From NCBI GenBank assembly GCA_016191225.1, contig JACPPC010000002.1:1-64000 (forward strand): a stretch of DNA of 64,000 nucleotides. Reading direction: 5' to 3'. The notes under the pieces are model-generated. The model worked only from the letters and a program-made list of their open reading frames with translations, made no database searches and was not told where the DNA came from. This DNA comes from Gemmatimonadota bacterium (GTDB lineage Bacteria > Gemmatimonadota > Gemmatimonadetes > Gemmatimonadales > Gemmatimonadaceae). Made by a program: the position numbers and the translations under genes. Position 1 is the first letter of the stretch, and each line of letters begins with the position of its first letter. This document shows, piece after piece, positions 1 through 12,030 of this stretch.

Positions 1-2787
1 CCGTTCACGCCCGGGTCGTACAGCGACCAGATGAACGGCGGGTCGTCGTCGTAGTGCGAGACCTGCCCCACGTATCCCCAGGCGGCGCTGCCCTGCTCCG
101 CGATGCGACCCGCGTACACCACCTCGCGACCGTCCTCCGACACGCTCAGCCAGTCGATGTGCCGCGTCGCGTCCTCGAATGCCGTGTCGAGCTGCTGTGT
201 CGCGAGGTTGAGGCGCAGTACGACGGCTCCCTCGCCGCTGAATTGCATGATTCCGTTGCGGCAGGTGCGCAGGTTCCCGAAGTCGTCATACGGTTGGCAG
301 TTCGTGTGCCAGGTCGTCCCCAGTTCGGTAATGCCCGCCCGGCGGCGGTTCACGGCCAGGTACACGTACCTGCCGGCGGGAGACACCGCCATCGCGGGAT
401 ATCGCAGCAGCCGCACGTCGGTCCACAACCGGAACGCCGTGCCCACGCCCGGTGGCACCCCGTACGACATCTCGACCGCCGTGTTCGTCGACGGCTGCGC
501 GATCGGGAGCGTGAAGGCGGCAAATGGCGCATTTGTGGCGCCGCCATCGGTCGAGCGGCGGAAGGTCAGCGAGGCGAAGCCCGGCGACGTTACGCCGAGG
601 GCGTACGGGTACGGCGTTGGCATCTCCAGCTGGGCGTAGATCACGGTGTCGCCGCCATGGCTGCGCCCGGACGCCGAGCGGGCGTAGGTCAGGCTGTCGC
701 CCTGCGCACTGCCGCTCGAGCGCGCCGAGCCGGAGATCGAGGTCGCGAAGGAGTCGGGGGGCAGCAGGCCGTATGGCTTCCAGTGCCCGGCGCTGTCGAG
801 GACGAAGCCGCGGGAGCTGTCGGCGGCGACGCCGCTGTAGATGGTCGTGTCGATGGCAAGGATGCCGAGCACCCGGCCACCATGATGCGGTTGAAGAGCG
901 GAGATGAAGAGGTTGGTCGGGACGGTTCCGATGATCTCGTTCGTGGCGCCGCGCCGGGCCCACACGCTGGAGCCGTCGGACCAGATGCGGTTGCCGCACA
1001 GGGGCGTGCCGGGCGTTCGCGCGACGAGCTTCAGTGCCTCGTAGATGTCCAGCGCGGGCACCGTTGCCTTGGCGGGGAGACTGGCTGTCGGGTTCAACAC
1101 AAGGCGGCCACCGTTGCGAGCTCCCTCGATGATCGCGGACTTTGTCGCTGCTGCCGAGAGCGATGGGTCGTTGGCGAGGGCCAGCGCGGCAGCGCCCGCA
1201 ACCTGCGGCGCCGCGTACGACGTGCCCGCAACTACGCCATCGACGTCATTTCCGACGAGTGCATGCACGTCCTTCGCCGGAGCGACGACGTCGAGCAGGT
1301 TTCCGACATTCGAGCCCTGAAGCGCGAAGTCGTACCAAAGTGCGGGCTGCGTGGTATGTGCGCTTCCTCCAACGATGATGACCTGGGCGGCGATTGCTGC
1401 CGAGTCGGCCGTGCTGACGGCAGCTGCGATCTCAGACCAGAACGCGTCCAGCGCGTTGTTGGCGGCGGCGAGCACGACGAGCGGGCGCGGCTTCCCCAGG
1501 CTGTCTTGGCGCAGAAAAGCAGCCTTGAGAGCTCGTCCGACCAGATCAGCGGTTCCGGCGACGTCCAGCGAGTCCTTCAGGCTCGTCGGCACGTAGGCCC
1601 AGTTCAGCCCGACCGAGATGTTCACGACACGCGCGCCGCCGCCGACCGCACGCTTGATCGCATGGAGCAGCTCGAAGCCGGCGGCTGGAGCCGTGTCTCC
1701 CGGCACCGGCGACGCCAGGTCGCCCTTCCAGTAGAACGTCAGGCCGCCGGCCCACGCAACGCCGGCCATTCCGGCGCCGCTGTTCCCATTCGCACGAAGG
1801 ATGGACGAGACGGCCGCAGCATGACTGCCGGAGGGACCGGACGCGCCGCCGACCGAGACCGGCACGTCAGGGTTGGCAGTGTAGAACTCATCGATGGTCG
1901 CGAGGGGGACTGAGCCGCTCCCTGTTGTGCATCCCCATGCGAGCGGCGCGCGATCGCTCTCCAGGTGCCATCCGTCGTGGCTCACGTCGACCGAATCCAT
2001 GTTCCATGAGTGCCAGCGCGGACCATCGTTTGGAGCGAGCCCCTGGGGCGAGAGCCACTCAGGGGACCGCTCAGGGAAGACCATTCTAACGGCAGCGTTG
2101 CGTAACAGTTGAAACCAGACTGCATCGCGGCGGGCGATGCCGCTGTCGAGTGGCAGCGGAACATCGACGTAGTAGAGGCCTTCGCGCGTGTCTACATGCG
2201 CCCCGCCGAGCACGGTCGCGTTCGCCGCGTCAAGCACCGCCTGACGCACTTCTTGCGACGTGCCCGCAACGAACTCGACGTGAAATCGGCGGTACGAGAG
2301 TCGTTTTCCACCGAAGCCGGGGTCCGGCAACAGATAGGCAGCGCCCGAAGCAACCGTCGCGGCGGTGATGGTTGGCGGGGCAGACGCGGGCACCACCGGT
2401 CGCACAGGGCACGCCGGCGGCCCCCACTGCGTGAACACCGACCGCGTCCCCGCCCGCAGGATCATCAACCCGCCGGGGTTCGACATCACCAGGAACGTCT
2501 CGCTGTACGGCGTCCCCCGCGGGCGCCCCGGCAGCGTCACCGTCACCGAGTCCGTCGCCGGCGGCACGACATACTTGAGCGTGATCGGGTCGTCGTTCGC
2601 GCTCTTGATCGTCAGCCGGTTGCCGCAAATGCGTCTTGATCGTCAGCCGGTTGCCGCAAATGCGCGCCACCGACACGCTGTCGGGGTTCGCGAGCGAGAG
2701 CACCCGCCCGCCGCGCGCATCCAGCGACTGTCCAGGATCGCAGGCCGAGAGCCCGGCCGCGGTGAGCATGCAGGCAATCAGGGACAT
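1..2787 (-). pseudogene. Subtilisin-like (S8) serine protease lipoprotein, frame broken by a tandem duplication; 3' end outside window
   Basis: Extracytoplasmic protease. The start at 2787 has a strong ribosome site (GGAGGA, 2797-2802, 9-nt spacing) and opens a lipoprotein signal, MSLIACMLTAAGLSAC, with lipobox LSAC. Subtilase elements are visible on the minus strand: catalytic Asp in LATIDEF (about 1890), His in SGSHAAAV (about 1830), oxyanion Asn in LAAANNAL, and Ser in GTSYAAPQVAG (about 1210). A beta-rich C-terminal region continues past base 1. The frame from the signal peptide runs to the end of a perfect 31-bp tandem duplication (2603-2664) and then shifts; deleting one copy restores one continuous frame from start to window edge. 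It is therefore a recently broken gene, a slippage-switchable gene, or an assembly error. The family call is firm; the intact or broken status is not. Confidence 0.8.
2603..2664. repeat. Perfect 31-bp tandem duplication inside the protease gene
   Basis: Bases 2603-2633 and 2634-2664 are identical (each runs TCTTGATCGTC...AAATGCG). Because 31 is not a multiple of three, the second copy shifts the reading frame of the minus-strand protease after its RICGNRLTIK segment. Confidence 0.97.
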
Positions 2788-3114
2788 GCGCCGAATTCCT
2801 CCGGCGAGGGAGAGGGACGAGGACATGCGGGGCACTCCAGCGGGCGCCCGGCGCCCGATCGTGAAGTCTGCCAAACCGACGAGGCCTCGTTGCCCCATCC
2901 CGGGCGCGCCTCACTCCGCGCACCCACCAGCTTGATTGGCGCAACGATAGCCCTCACCCCCCCCCTCGCGCAAGACCCCTCGGCCAGGCATGTCTCGGTA
3001 CACCTTTGCCAACCTCTCGTGCGCTCCGCCGTTCGCGAGGGACTGAGCGACCCGGTCCCGCACGCCTCGGCTTTCCGGTCGCGCTCCGCTCCGTCCGGAC
3101 TCTCCTCGGCGCGA
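2788..3114. other. Intergenic region upstream of the protease
   Basis: 327 bases between the protease start and the GT9 stop, both on the minus strand. It holds the protease ribosome-binding site (2797-2802) and presumably its promoter, but I could not identify convincing -35/-10 boxes. No credible coding frame is seen. Confidence 0.5.
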
Positions 3115-4227
3115 CTAGTCCGCCTCCCCACCCAGCAGCGCCTCGAACGCCGCCGCCACCTCCTCCGCCCGTATCGCCCCCACCGCCTGCCCCGGCGGCG
3201 CCACCAGCGCCCGGCTCGGCACCCCCACCGCCTTCCACAGGTCGGGCACGTTGCCGTCCGTCGTCGTGTGCAGCGACAGCACCGGCCGGCCGGTCGCCAC
3301 GGCCAGGTGCAGCGTCATCGTGTCCGGCGTGATCATGAGCTTCGCCCGCGACACGAGCGCCGCCACCGCGAGCAGCGGCGCCCCGGCATCGAACACGTGC
3401 ACCCGCGGCGACGCCGCCGCAACGCGCACCGCCTCGGCCTCGGCCACATCGGCCGGTCCCGGCACCAGCACGAACGACAGCTGCGGGTGCCGTGCCAGCA
3501 GCATCGGCAGCAGCCGCGCGCACTCGGCCGCCGTCCAGCTCCGCGCCGGTGCCGCCGACGCGAGGTTGATGGTCACGAAGTCCCCCGTCGCGTGCGACGC
3601 GAGCCACCGCTCCGCCTCCTCCCGCGCGCCCGCGGGAATCGCGAGCCTGATCGGCGCCGCGAGCGCGCTCGCCGCCGCCACGTCTCGTCCCCCCTTGCCG
3701 AAGCCCGCCCGCACCACGTAGCTCATCTGCCGCGACACGTGCGCCATGGCGAGCGACTGCGGCAGGCGAACCACCCGCGTGAAGAAGCCGTGGTAGCGCT
3801 TGGGGCGCCACGTGCTCACGCGGTGGGTGCGCGCGTGCGACGCCACCGCCGCCGTCCAGCCCTCGCGGATCGAGCGGCCCGGGATGAGGCTGAACACCGC
3901 GTCGTACTGCCGCTCGCGCAGGTACGGCCGCAGCCGCCACAGCCCGAGCCAGGTGCCGTCGTCCTCGAACACCATGCGCACCCGGTCGTCGCCCCGCACC
4001 AGCGCCGCGTTGCGCGGCGAGGCCAGCACGTCCACCTCGGCCCCCGGCGCGAGCTGCGCCAGCAGGTCGAACACCGGCGTGGTGAGGATCATGTCGCCCA
4101 GCCGGTCGTGCCGCACCACGAGCACGCGGCGCACCGACTTGGGCACGCGAGCGCCGCGCGGCACCCCCACGCCGCAAAGGAGCCGGTACACCGGCACCAG
4201 CCAGCCGTACACCCGGCGCTTCAGCAC
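3115..4227 (-). CDS. Glycosyltransferase family 9 (heptosyltransferase-like)
   Basis: Predicted cytoplasmic, inner-membrane-associated transferase adding heptose or a similar ADP-activated sugar to the LPS core. 370 aa with the GTG start at 4227, which begins VLKRRVYGW and has a GGAGG just upstream. The N-terminal GT9 signature is LVVRHDRLGDMILTTP (about residues 36-52). The C-terminal nucleotide-sugar motif is ITPDTMTLHLAVATGRPV, the family's DTGxxHxAaA pattern. It lies directly downstream of the GT4 gene in the same direction (55-bp gap), so the two are probably co-transcribed. The sugar and acceptor cannot be read from sequence. Confidence 0.85.
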   Translation of the reverse strand: MLKRRVYGWLVPVYRLLCGVGVPRGARVPKSVRRVLVVRHDRLGDMILTTPVFDLLAQLAPGAEVDVLASPRNAALVRGDDRVRMVFEDDGTWLGLWRLRPYLRERQYDAVFSLIPGRSIREGWTAAVASHARTHRVSTWRPKRYHGFFTRVVRLPQSLAMAHVSRQMSYVVRAGFGKGGRDVAAASALAAPIRLAIPAGAREEAERWLASHATGDFVTINLASAAPARSWTAAECARLLPMLLARHPQLSFVLVPGPADVAEAEAVRVAAASPRVHVFDAGAPLLAVAALVSRAKLMITPDTMTLHLAVATGRPVLSLHTTTDGNVPDLWKAVGVPSRALVAPPGQAVGAIRAEEVAAAFEALLGGEAD

Positions 4228-4282
4228 CGCGCCTCCCCGCCAACGCGGCCCCCGCGCAGCGCAGGCCCCGGCCGGCGTGCGG

Positions 4283-5518
4283 CTACCACCCGTGCCCCCC
4301 GGCCTCGCGCACCACGGCGGACAGGGCGCCCACCATTGCCGCGGCACTGAAGCGACCCCGCACGCTTGCCCGCGCCGCCCGGCGCCGGGCGTCGGCCGCG
4401 CCGTCGGGAAGGGCCGCCACTTCCGCCAGCGCCGCCGCCACTTGCTCGGCGCTGAAGGCGTCCACGGTCCACCCCACCGCGCCCCCCTCGAGGATTTCCT
4501 GCGGACCGCCATGGTCGGGGCCGATGCACAACAGTCCCTGCGCCATCGCCTCGGTGAATACCATGCCGAACGGCTCGTCCACCGGCAGGAGCGCGAACAC
4601 GTCGCAGGCGTCGCGCACCGTTTCCAGGCGGTCGTCGTCGAGGAAGCCGTGAAAGGTCACGCGCCCCGGCGCGAGCTCGCCGGCCACCTCCCGCAACCGC
4701 TCCGCGTCCCCTCCCTCGCCCACGACGTGCAGGTGTGACCCGGCGTGCGATCGCGCGAAGGCCGCGAACCCGGCCAGCACCGTCTCCACGTTCTTCACCG
4801 CCTCGAGCCTCGTCTGCACCAGCACCTGGAGTCCGTCGCGGCGAATTCCCCGTCGCCGGGCCGCTCCCTCCTCGCGCAGCACCGCCGGCGGGTACACGAT
4901 CGTCTCGCTGCACCGGCCGTAGATCCGCCGCGCCATGTCGCGCGCGTAGGCGCTGATCGCGTACAGCCCGTCGAGGCGCGCCGTCATCCGCACGTCGAAC
5001 TGGCGCCGCGCCCCGAGGTCGCCGGCCCGCGCGGCGCGCACTTCCCAGCGCGCCAGCCGCTGCGCGAACGTGCGCGTCAGGTGGTCGGGCGCCCGCACCC
5101 CGAGGGCGCGGGCCCGCGCCGCGAGCACGGGGCTCGTGGCGGCGAGGTGCAGCGCCCGGGCCGGCTCGTTCACCTGCCACAGGCGCAGGGCGCCGAGCCG
5201 CATCGCCCCCAGCATCGCGTTGCAGGGATGGTTGTGCGCGATCACCACCCGGGCCCCGTCGAGCAACCGGCGTGCGCGGCGCGCCCGCAGTCGCAGCCGC
5301 GCCACGGTGGTCCAGGCCACCGCGTCGCCGAGGGCGCGCTGGCGGAACTGCCGCAGCGGAATCCCGTCCAGCGCCTCGCGCCACCGCGCCGCGTCCACGG
5401 GCCCGGTCACGATCCCCGCATCGACCCCCGCCTCGCGCAGCGCGCGCGCTTCCGCGGCGGCAAGCACCTCGGCACCGCCCACGGCGCCGAACATCGGGTG
5501 GAAGATCGCGAGCTCCAT
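4283..5518 (-). CDS. Glycosyltransferase family 4 (GT-B fold)
   Basis: Retaining GT-B glycosyltransferase, probably building LPS core or surface polysaccharide in the cytoplasm. 411 aa, start ATG at 5518 (MELAIFHPMFG). The N-terminal acceptor domain shows the GGAE loop (about residue 14). The C-terminal domain has VLVQTRLEAVKN, a central HVVGEGGDAERL, and the family's EX7E element within EPFGMVFTEAMAQG, followed by DHGGPQEIL. It is transcribed divergently from the second GT9 gene across a 100-bp gap and reads into the first GT9 gene. The donor sugar is unknown. Confidence 0.85.
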   Translation of the reverse strand: MELAIFHPMFGAVGGAEVLAAAEARALREAGVDAGIVTGPVDAARWREALDGIPLRQFRQRALGDAVAWTTVARLRLRARRARRLLDGARVVIAHNHPCNAMLGAMRLGALRLWQVNEPARALHLAATSPVLAARARALGVRAPDHLTRTFAQRLARWEVRAARAGDLGARRQFDVRMTARLDGLYAISAYARDMARRIYGRCSETIVYPPAVLREEGAARRRGIRRDGLQVLVQTRLEAVKNVETVLAGFAAFARSHAGSHLHVVGEGGDAERLREVAGELAPGRVTFHGFLDDDRLETVRDACDVFALLPVDEPFGMVFTEAMAQGLLCIGPDHGGPQEILEGGAVGWTVDAFSAEQVAAALAEVAALPDGAADARRRAARASVRGRFSAAAMVGALSAVVREAGGHGW

Positions 5519-5618
5519 GCGCTCCCGGCAGAGTGGCGCCCCGCTGCCCGTGCCACGCGCTCGTGCAGCCGGGGGCGCGGGGGGTAACTTGTCGCGTCGC
5601 GCGCGCCCGCGGCACTCC

Positions 5619-6629
5619 ATGGCCCCCGACCCCCTTCGCCTCCTCGTGAGCCGCACCGATCGCCTCGGCGACGTCGTGCTCACCCTCCCCCTGCTCGGGC
5701 TCCTGCGGCAGCGCTGGCCCGGCGCCGAGATCCTCTTCCTCACGCGGCAGTACGCCCGTCCCGTGGCCGAGGCCTGCGCCCACGTGCATCGCGTGGTCGA
5801 GTGGCCGGACCACCATGCGGCCACCGCCGCCGCTCGCGCGGCGCTCCTGCGCGACACCGGCGCCGACACCCTGCTGCACCTCTTCCCGCGGCGCGAGGTG
5901 GCCATCGCCGGCCGCGACGCGGGCATCGCCCGCCGCATCGGCACCGCGCGCCGCTGGTACCACTGGCTCACCTGCACCGAGCGCGTGAACGTCTCGCGCA
6001 AGCGCTCGGCGCTGCACGAGGCCCAGCTCAACCTGCTCGTCGCCGCGCCCCTGCTCCACCAGTCGCGGCTCTCCCTCGCCGAGCTCGTGCCGCACGCCGG
6101 ACTCACGCGCGCGGCCCCGCTCGACGCCGCGTGGGCCTCGCGAATCGACCCGGCCCGCTGCACGGTGCTGGTGCAGCCCCTCACCGGCGGGACCGTGCCC
6201 GCCTGGCCCCTCGAGCGGTGGACCGCGCTGGCCCGCGCGCTCGATCCCTCGCGATTCCAGCTGTTCGTGACCGGGAGCGCGGACGAGGGGGCGCAACTGC
6301 GCGAGTGGCTCCGTTCCCTGCCAGCGCACGTCGAGGACGCCACCGGACAGTCGCTGGCCCTGCTGCTGTCGTTCACGCGCGCGGCCGATTGCTTCGTGGG
6401 AGCGAGCACCGGGCCGCTGCACATCGCCGCCGCGCTCGGCGTGCCCACGATCGGGCTCTACCCGGCGCGCGAGTCGGGGCTGCCCGCGCGCTGGGAGCCG
6501 CTCGGGGCGCGTACCACGATGCTGCTCCAGGCACCGCCGCCCGGTGGCGACCACGCCACCCTCGACATCAGCGCGATCGACGTGGACGAGGTGCGGCGCG
6601 AAGTCGAGCGCGTCGCGCGCGAGCGGTAG
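5619..6629 (+). CDS. Glycosyltransferase family 9 (heptosyltransferase-like)
   Basis: Second GT9 enzyme of the locus, 336 aa, ATG at 5619. Motifs are LLVSRTDRLGDVVLTLPL near the N-terminus and CFVGASTGPLHIAAALGVP near the C-terminus, the GT9 nucleotide-sugar site. It is clearly paralogous in architecture to the minus-strand GT9 at 3115-4227, so the pair could add successive core heptoses. A TAACTT hexamer about 35 bases upstream (5586-5591) resembles a -10 box. The next gene, an LpxL-like acyltransferase, converges on it. Confidence 0.85.
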   Translation: MAPDPLRLLVSRTDRLGDVVLTLPLLGLLRQRWPGAEILFLTRQYARPVAEACAHVHRVVEWPDHHAATAAARAALLRDTGADTLLHLFPRREVAIAGRDAGIARRIGTARRWYHWLTCTERVNVSRKRSALHEAQLNLLVAAPLLHQSRLSLAELVPHAGLTRAAPLDAAWASRIDPARCTVLVQPLTGGTVPAWPLERWTALARALDPSRFQLFVTGSADEGAQLREWLRSLPAHVEDATGQSLALLLSFTRAADCFVGASTGPLHIAAALGVPTIGLYPARESGLPARWEPLGARTTMLLQAPPPGGDHATLDISAIDVDEVRREVERVARER

Positions 6630-6665
6630 CTGCCGGCCTGCCGGCGCCGCGCCCGCGCCGGCCTG

Positions 6666-7649
6666 TCACTCCTCCGGCGGAGCGGCCCCGGCAACGGCCG
6701 CGCCCTGTCGCACCGGCGGCCAGGTGGTTCCCGGGGGCGGCGCGTGCTTCCACCGCCGGTGCTGCCAGAAGTACTGCCCCGGCGTCTCGCGAACGTAGCG
6801 CTCCAGCGTGGCCGTGTAGGAGGCCACGATCGTGTCCACGTCGAACTCACGGTCGCCGGTCGGCACCACAGGCACCCGCTCGAGGCGCAGCACGTACTTG
6901 CCGCTGGGCTGGCGAATCGCGGCGGCAAAGACCACCGGCGCCCCGAACCGCAGCGCAAACACCGCCGGCCCGCGCGGCGTCTTGGCCAGCCTGCCGAAGA
7001 AGGGCACGAAGGTCGACGCGAGGCCCACCACTCCCTGGTCCATCACGAACGCCACCACCCGCCCTTCCCTTAGCGCGCGCGGCGTGCGCCGCACCGCCTC
7101 GCTGTCGTGCACCACCGTCATCCCCAGCCGCCGCCGCGTGCGGTACAGGTACGCGTCGAACAGCGGGTTGCCCTGCCGCCGCACGATCGCGTCGAGCCCC
7201 GACCCGGCGGCCGTCATCCGCGCCCCCACATACGCGCCGGCGAGTTCCCAGTTGCCGAAGTGGCCGGTCACGAAGCAGGCCCCCTTGCCCTCCGCCATCG
7301 CCGCCTCGGCCACCGGCCAGTCGGCACAGGGCTCGAAGCGCTCGAACACCGTCTCCGGCTTCTCCCCCGACAGGAGGGCCGCCTCGATCGACACGCGCCC
7401 CAGGTGCCGATAGCTCGCGCGGGCGGTCGCGCGCACCTGCTCGGGCGTGAACTGCGGAAAGCACATCGCGATGTGCCCCTCCACCAGGTCGCGCCGGATG
7501 CCGAGGGGCCAATAGCCGAGCCGCCCGATCCACTCGCCCGCCTTGGCCGCCGCGTCCCAGCCCACCAGGCGCAGCGCGCCGAACACGCCGCGCAGGGCGG
7601 CGTACTCGGCGCGATGCTGCAGCGTCGGCGCGGACGGGTGCGAAGCCAT
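6666..7649 (-). CDS. LpxL/HtrB-family lipid A acyltransferase
   Basis: Late acyltransferase adding a secondary acyl chain to lipid A at the inner membrane. 327 aa, the usual length for LpxL/LpxM. The catalytic HX4E-type motif is seen in TGHFGNWELAG (about residue 130). Other family blocks are VVAFVMDQGVVG and the C-terminal YFWQHRRWK. Near the N-terminus, IGRLGYWPLGIRR is typical of the family. It sits with three glycosyltransferases, which supports an LPS role. Start ATG at 7649 chosen as the first good Met; no strong ribosome site is obvious. Confidence 0.87.
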   Translation of the reverse strand: MASHPSAPTLQHRAEYAALRGVFGALRLVGWDAAAKAGEWIGRLGYWPLGIRRDLVEGHIAMCFPQFTPEQVRATARASYRHLGRVSIEAALLSGEKPETVFERFEPCADWPVAEAAMAEGKGACFVTGHFGNWELAGAYVGARMTAAGSGLDAIVRRQGNPLFDAYLYRTRRRLGMTVVHDSEAVRRTPRALREGRVVAFVMDQGVVGLASTFVPFFGRLAKTPRGPAVFALRFGAPVVFAAAIRQPSGKYVLRLERVPVVPTGDREFDVDTIVASYTATLERYVRETPGQYFWQHRRWKHAPPPGTTWPPVRQGAAVAGAAPPEE

Positions 7650-7684
7650 CGTGGGGCGGAAACTACCCGGCCGAACGCACGAAC

Positions 7685-7710
7685 GCCTCCGTCACCGAGG
7701 TGACGGAGGC
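7685..7710 (-). terminator. Hairpin terminator downstream of the OmpA gene
   Basis: Perfect 12-base inverted repeat, GCCTCCGTCACC (7685-7696) and GGTGACGGAGGC (7699-7710), 33 bases past the OmpA stop. The U-tract is weak, as is common at high GC. It also separates OmpA from the acyltransferase start. Confidence 0.65.
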
Positions 7711-7742
7711 GCCCGCGTGCTGCCGGTGCCGTTCGGGTCTGC

Positions 7743-9329
7743 CTAGTTGGTGCGGCGGAGCTCGACGCGGCGGTTCTGTGCGCGGCCCGCCTCGGCGGCG
7801 TTGCTCGCCACCGGCTTGGCCGGACCGAAGCCCTTGGCGGTGATGTTCTCCGCAGGGACGCCCTTGCTGATGAGGTAGTTGCGCACCGCATCCGCACGGG
7901 CCTGCGACAGGCGGCGGTTCACGGCCGCGCTGCCACGGTTATCGGTGTAGCCCTCGACCGCGATCTTCACGTCGGGGTTGTTGACGAGGCTCTCGGCCAC
8001 CTTGTCGAGCGCGCCGGACGACTCGGGCAGGAGGTCCGCCTTGGCCGTCACGAAGTTCACGCCCTGCAGGGTGACGCTCTTCTTGCCGGTCTCGAAGAGC
8101 AGCGTGCAGCCCTTCGCGTCGACCTTGGTGCCGGACGGCGTGTTGGGGCACTTGTCGAGGTCGTCGGTCACGCCATCGCCGTCGGTGTCGACCGGGCAGC
8201 CCTGCGCGTTGACCTTGATGCCACGCGGCGTGTTCGGGCACCGATCGTCGTTGTCCGCCACACCGTCGGAGTCGCTGTCGATCGAGCACCCGTTCGCGTC
8301 CACCTTGGCGCCGGGGACCGTGTTCGGGCACTTGTCGAGGTAATCGGCCACGCCGTCCTTGTCCGTGTCGACCGGGCAACCCGCGGCGTCAACTCGCACG
8401 CCGGCGGGAGTGTTCGGGCAGCGGTCGACGTAATCCGCCACGCCGTCCTTGTCGGTGTCGACCGGGCAACCCGTCGCGTCGACCTTGGCGGTCGTGGGCG
8501 TGTTGGGGCACTTGTCGAGGTAGTCGGCCACGCCGTCGCGGTCGCTGTCCACCGGGCAGCCCGACGCATCCACGCGCACGCCAGCCGGCGTGCCCGGGCA
8601 CTTGTCGAGGTGGTCGGCCACGCCATCCTTGTCGGTGTCGACCGGGCAGCCATCCGGCGTCACCTTCACACCCGCCGGCGTGTCAGGACACTTGTCGTTC
8701 TTGTCGGACACACCGTCCTTGTCAGTGTCCTTCGATCCGCCGACCTTGTAGACTAGGCCGGCCTCGAGGCCGAGGTTGACGTCGATGCCGTTGGGCGACG
8801 AGCCAAGGCGCTGCTTGGGGTACGGCACGAAGCCGAAGGTGCCGTCGACGCGGGCGCCGAAGTGGTCACCCCACCACCAGTCGAGGCCCAGCAGGCCGCG
8901 AGCGCCGAAGTCGGTCACCTTGGTGTCGCCGCTGTTGACCGGCACCGTGTTCAAGTAGCCGAAACCGCCCGTGCGGTAGTAGCCGGCGTTCGCGAGCAGG
9001 TAGCCGACGCCGAAGTGCACGTCGACGCCCTCGAGGGCGGGGATGTGGTACGTGAGCGTGCCCGTCTGCGAGTAGTTGCGCTCGTTGGGATCACCCGTCG
9101 TCTTCGCGCCGGTCACCTCCAACGCGAGATTCTGCATGAAGAAGTAGCCGAGTCGGCCACCAAAGCCGGTCTGGCTCCGGCTGCTCCACGGCATGCCGGC
9201 ATCCAGGCGCTCGAACTTGAAAAACGCTCCAACCGTGATCGTACCGGGGTCCTGCGCACGCGCAGCGCGGGACGGGAGCGCGAGCGCGGCGAGACCAACG
9301 GCCAGCAGCGCACCGCGACGAAGACTCAT
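7743..9329 (-). CDS. ompA: OmpA-family outer-membrane protein with seven thrombospondin type 3 repeats
   Basis: Outer-membrane anchor tying the membrane to peptidoglycan. 528 aa. Signal peptide (residues 1-26, cleavage after ARAQ), then an N-terminal eight-strand-type barrel (about 27-190), a calcium-binding TSP3 stalk (about 200-410, seven DxDxDGVxDxxDxCPxTP units, each with two cysteines), and a C-terminal OmpA/MotB peptidoglycan-binding domain (about 420-528) with VEGYTDNRGSAAVNRRLS and AQNRRVELR. The start at 9329 follows TTGGAGGAAGC. It is followed by a hairpin terminator and probably monocistronic. Confidence 0.92.
   Translation of the reverse strand: MSLRRGALLAVGLAALALPSRAARAQDPGTITVGAFFKFERLDAGMPWSSRSQTGFGGRLGYFFMQNLALEVTGAKTTGDPNERNYSQTGTLTYHIPALEGVDVHFGVGYLLANAGYYRTGGFGYLNTVPVNSGDTKVTDFGARGLLGLDWWWGDHFGARVDGTFGFVPYPKQRLGSSPNGIDVNLGLEAGLVYKVGGSKDTDKDGVSDKNDKCPDTPAGVKVTPDGCPVDTDKDGVADHLDKCPGTPAGVRVDASGCPVDSDRDGVADYLDKCPNTPTTAKVDATGCPVDTDKDGVADYVDRCPNTPAGVRVDAAGCPVDTDKDGVADYLDKCPNTVPGAKVDANGCSIDSDSDGVADNDDRCPNTPRGIKVNAQGCPVDTDGDGVTDDLDKCPNTPSGTKVDAKGCTLLFETGKKSVTLQGVNFVTAKADLLPESSGALDKVAESLVNNPDVKIAVEGYTDNRGSAAVNRRLSQARADAVRNYLISKGVPAENITAKGFGPAKPVASNAAEAGRAQNRRVELRRTN
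8100..8740 (-). repeat. TSP3 repeat block (about 90-bp units, seven copies)
   Basis: Tandem, imperfect units of about 90 bases encode seven calcium-binding TSP3 repeats in the OmpA-family protein. Units vary at synonymous positions, so they are old rather than freshly copied. Confidence 0.85.
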
Positions 9330-9612
9330 GCTTCCTCCAAGAGTGTGAACGGACGTACGGGCCGTTCCCCGCCTTCAGGCTCGTCGCGCGCCCTGCTCCG
9401 GCAACCACGCCGGAGGCGCGACGACCCACACCAGCCCCGGGTGGGGCCGATACGCGGATTTCGGCGAACCAAAAAATGTCCCCTTCCGAGGGTGGGCCGC
9501 AAGCCCCCACCAAGGTAACCGCTGGCGTGTCACGCCGATGACAGTCAAATACCCGACAGGGCCGCAGGGGCGACGGCACGTGCGGCGCCCCCGGCCGGAC
9601 CCGCAGCCTCCC

Positions 9613-11835
<2,223 letters not shown>

Positions 11836-11899
11836 GGGCTGGAACGCTCCAGGTTGGGGGTGCGACGGTGGGTGGTCGTTCGGGCGCTGCCGAGCGCCG

Positions 11900-11989
11900 T
11901 TTGCAGAATGTGCAAACCTAGTCGACAGCATAACCGCGTGCAACCGCTTGGCTTGCAATATTGCGCTTGTGCTTGTGCATATTATGCAC
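11900..11989 (-). promoter_or_regulatory. Cluster of TGCA-type palindromes upstream of glutamine synthetase III
   Basis: An unusually AT-rich stretch immediately 5' of glnN contains three palindromes: TTTGCA-N5-TGCAAA (11900-11916), GCAATATTGC (11955-11964) and GTGCATA-T-TATGCAC (11975-11989), plus loose TTGCAA/TTGTGCAA copies to 12012. On the minus strand TTGCAC and CATAAT elements could form promoter boxes, though their 19-base spacing is long. The arrangement resembles multiple operators for a dimeric regulator; the regulator is unknown. Confidence 0.5.
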
Positions 11990-12030
11990 TGTCGGCGATG
12001 CTGTTGTGCAAGTTGCTATAAATAAATGTG

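Noticed and set aside
54-1913. 619-residue plus-strand open frame at the left edge
   Set aside because: The opposite strand encodes a subtilase with a full catalytic triad; this frame has no motifs and is a high-GC shadow.
2230-2898. Longer start (222-residue frame) for the protease at 2898
   Set aside because: The ATG at 2787 has a strong ribosome site and opens exactly on the lipoprotein signal; the upstream segment is not signal-like.
8100-8740. CRISPR-like repeat array
   Set aside because: The repeated units are coding, about 90 bases long and without unique spacers; they encode TSP3 repeats.
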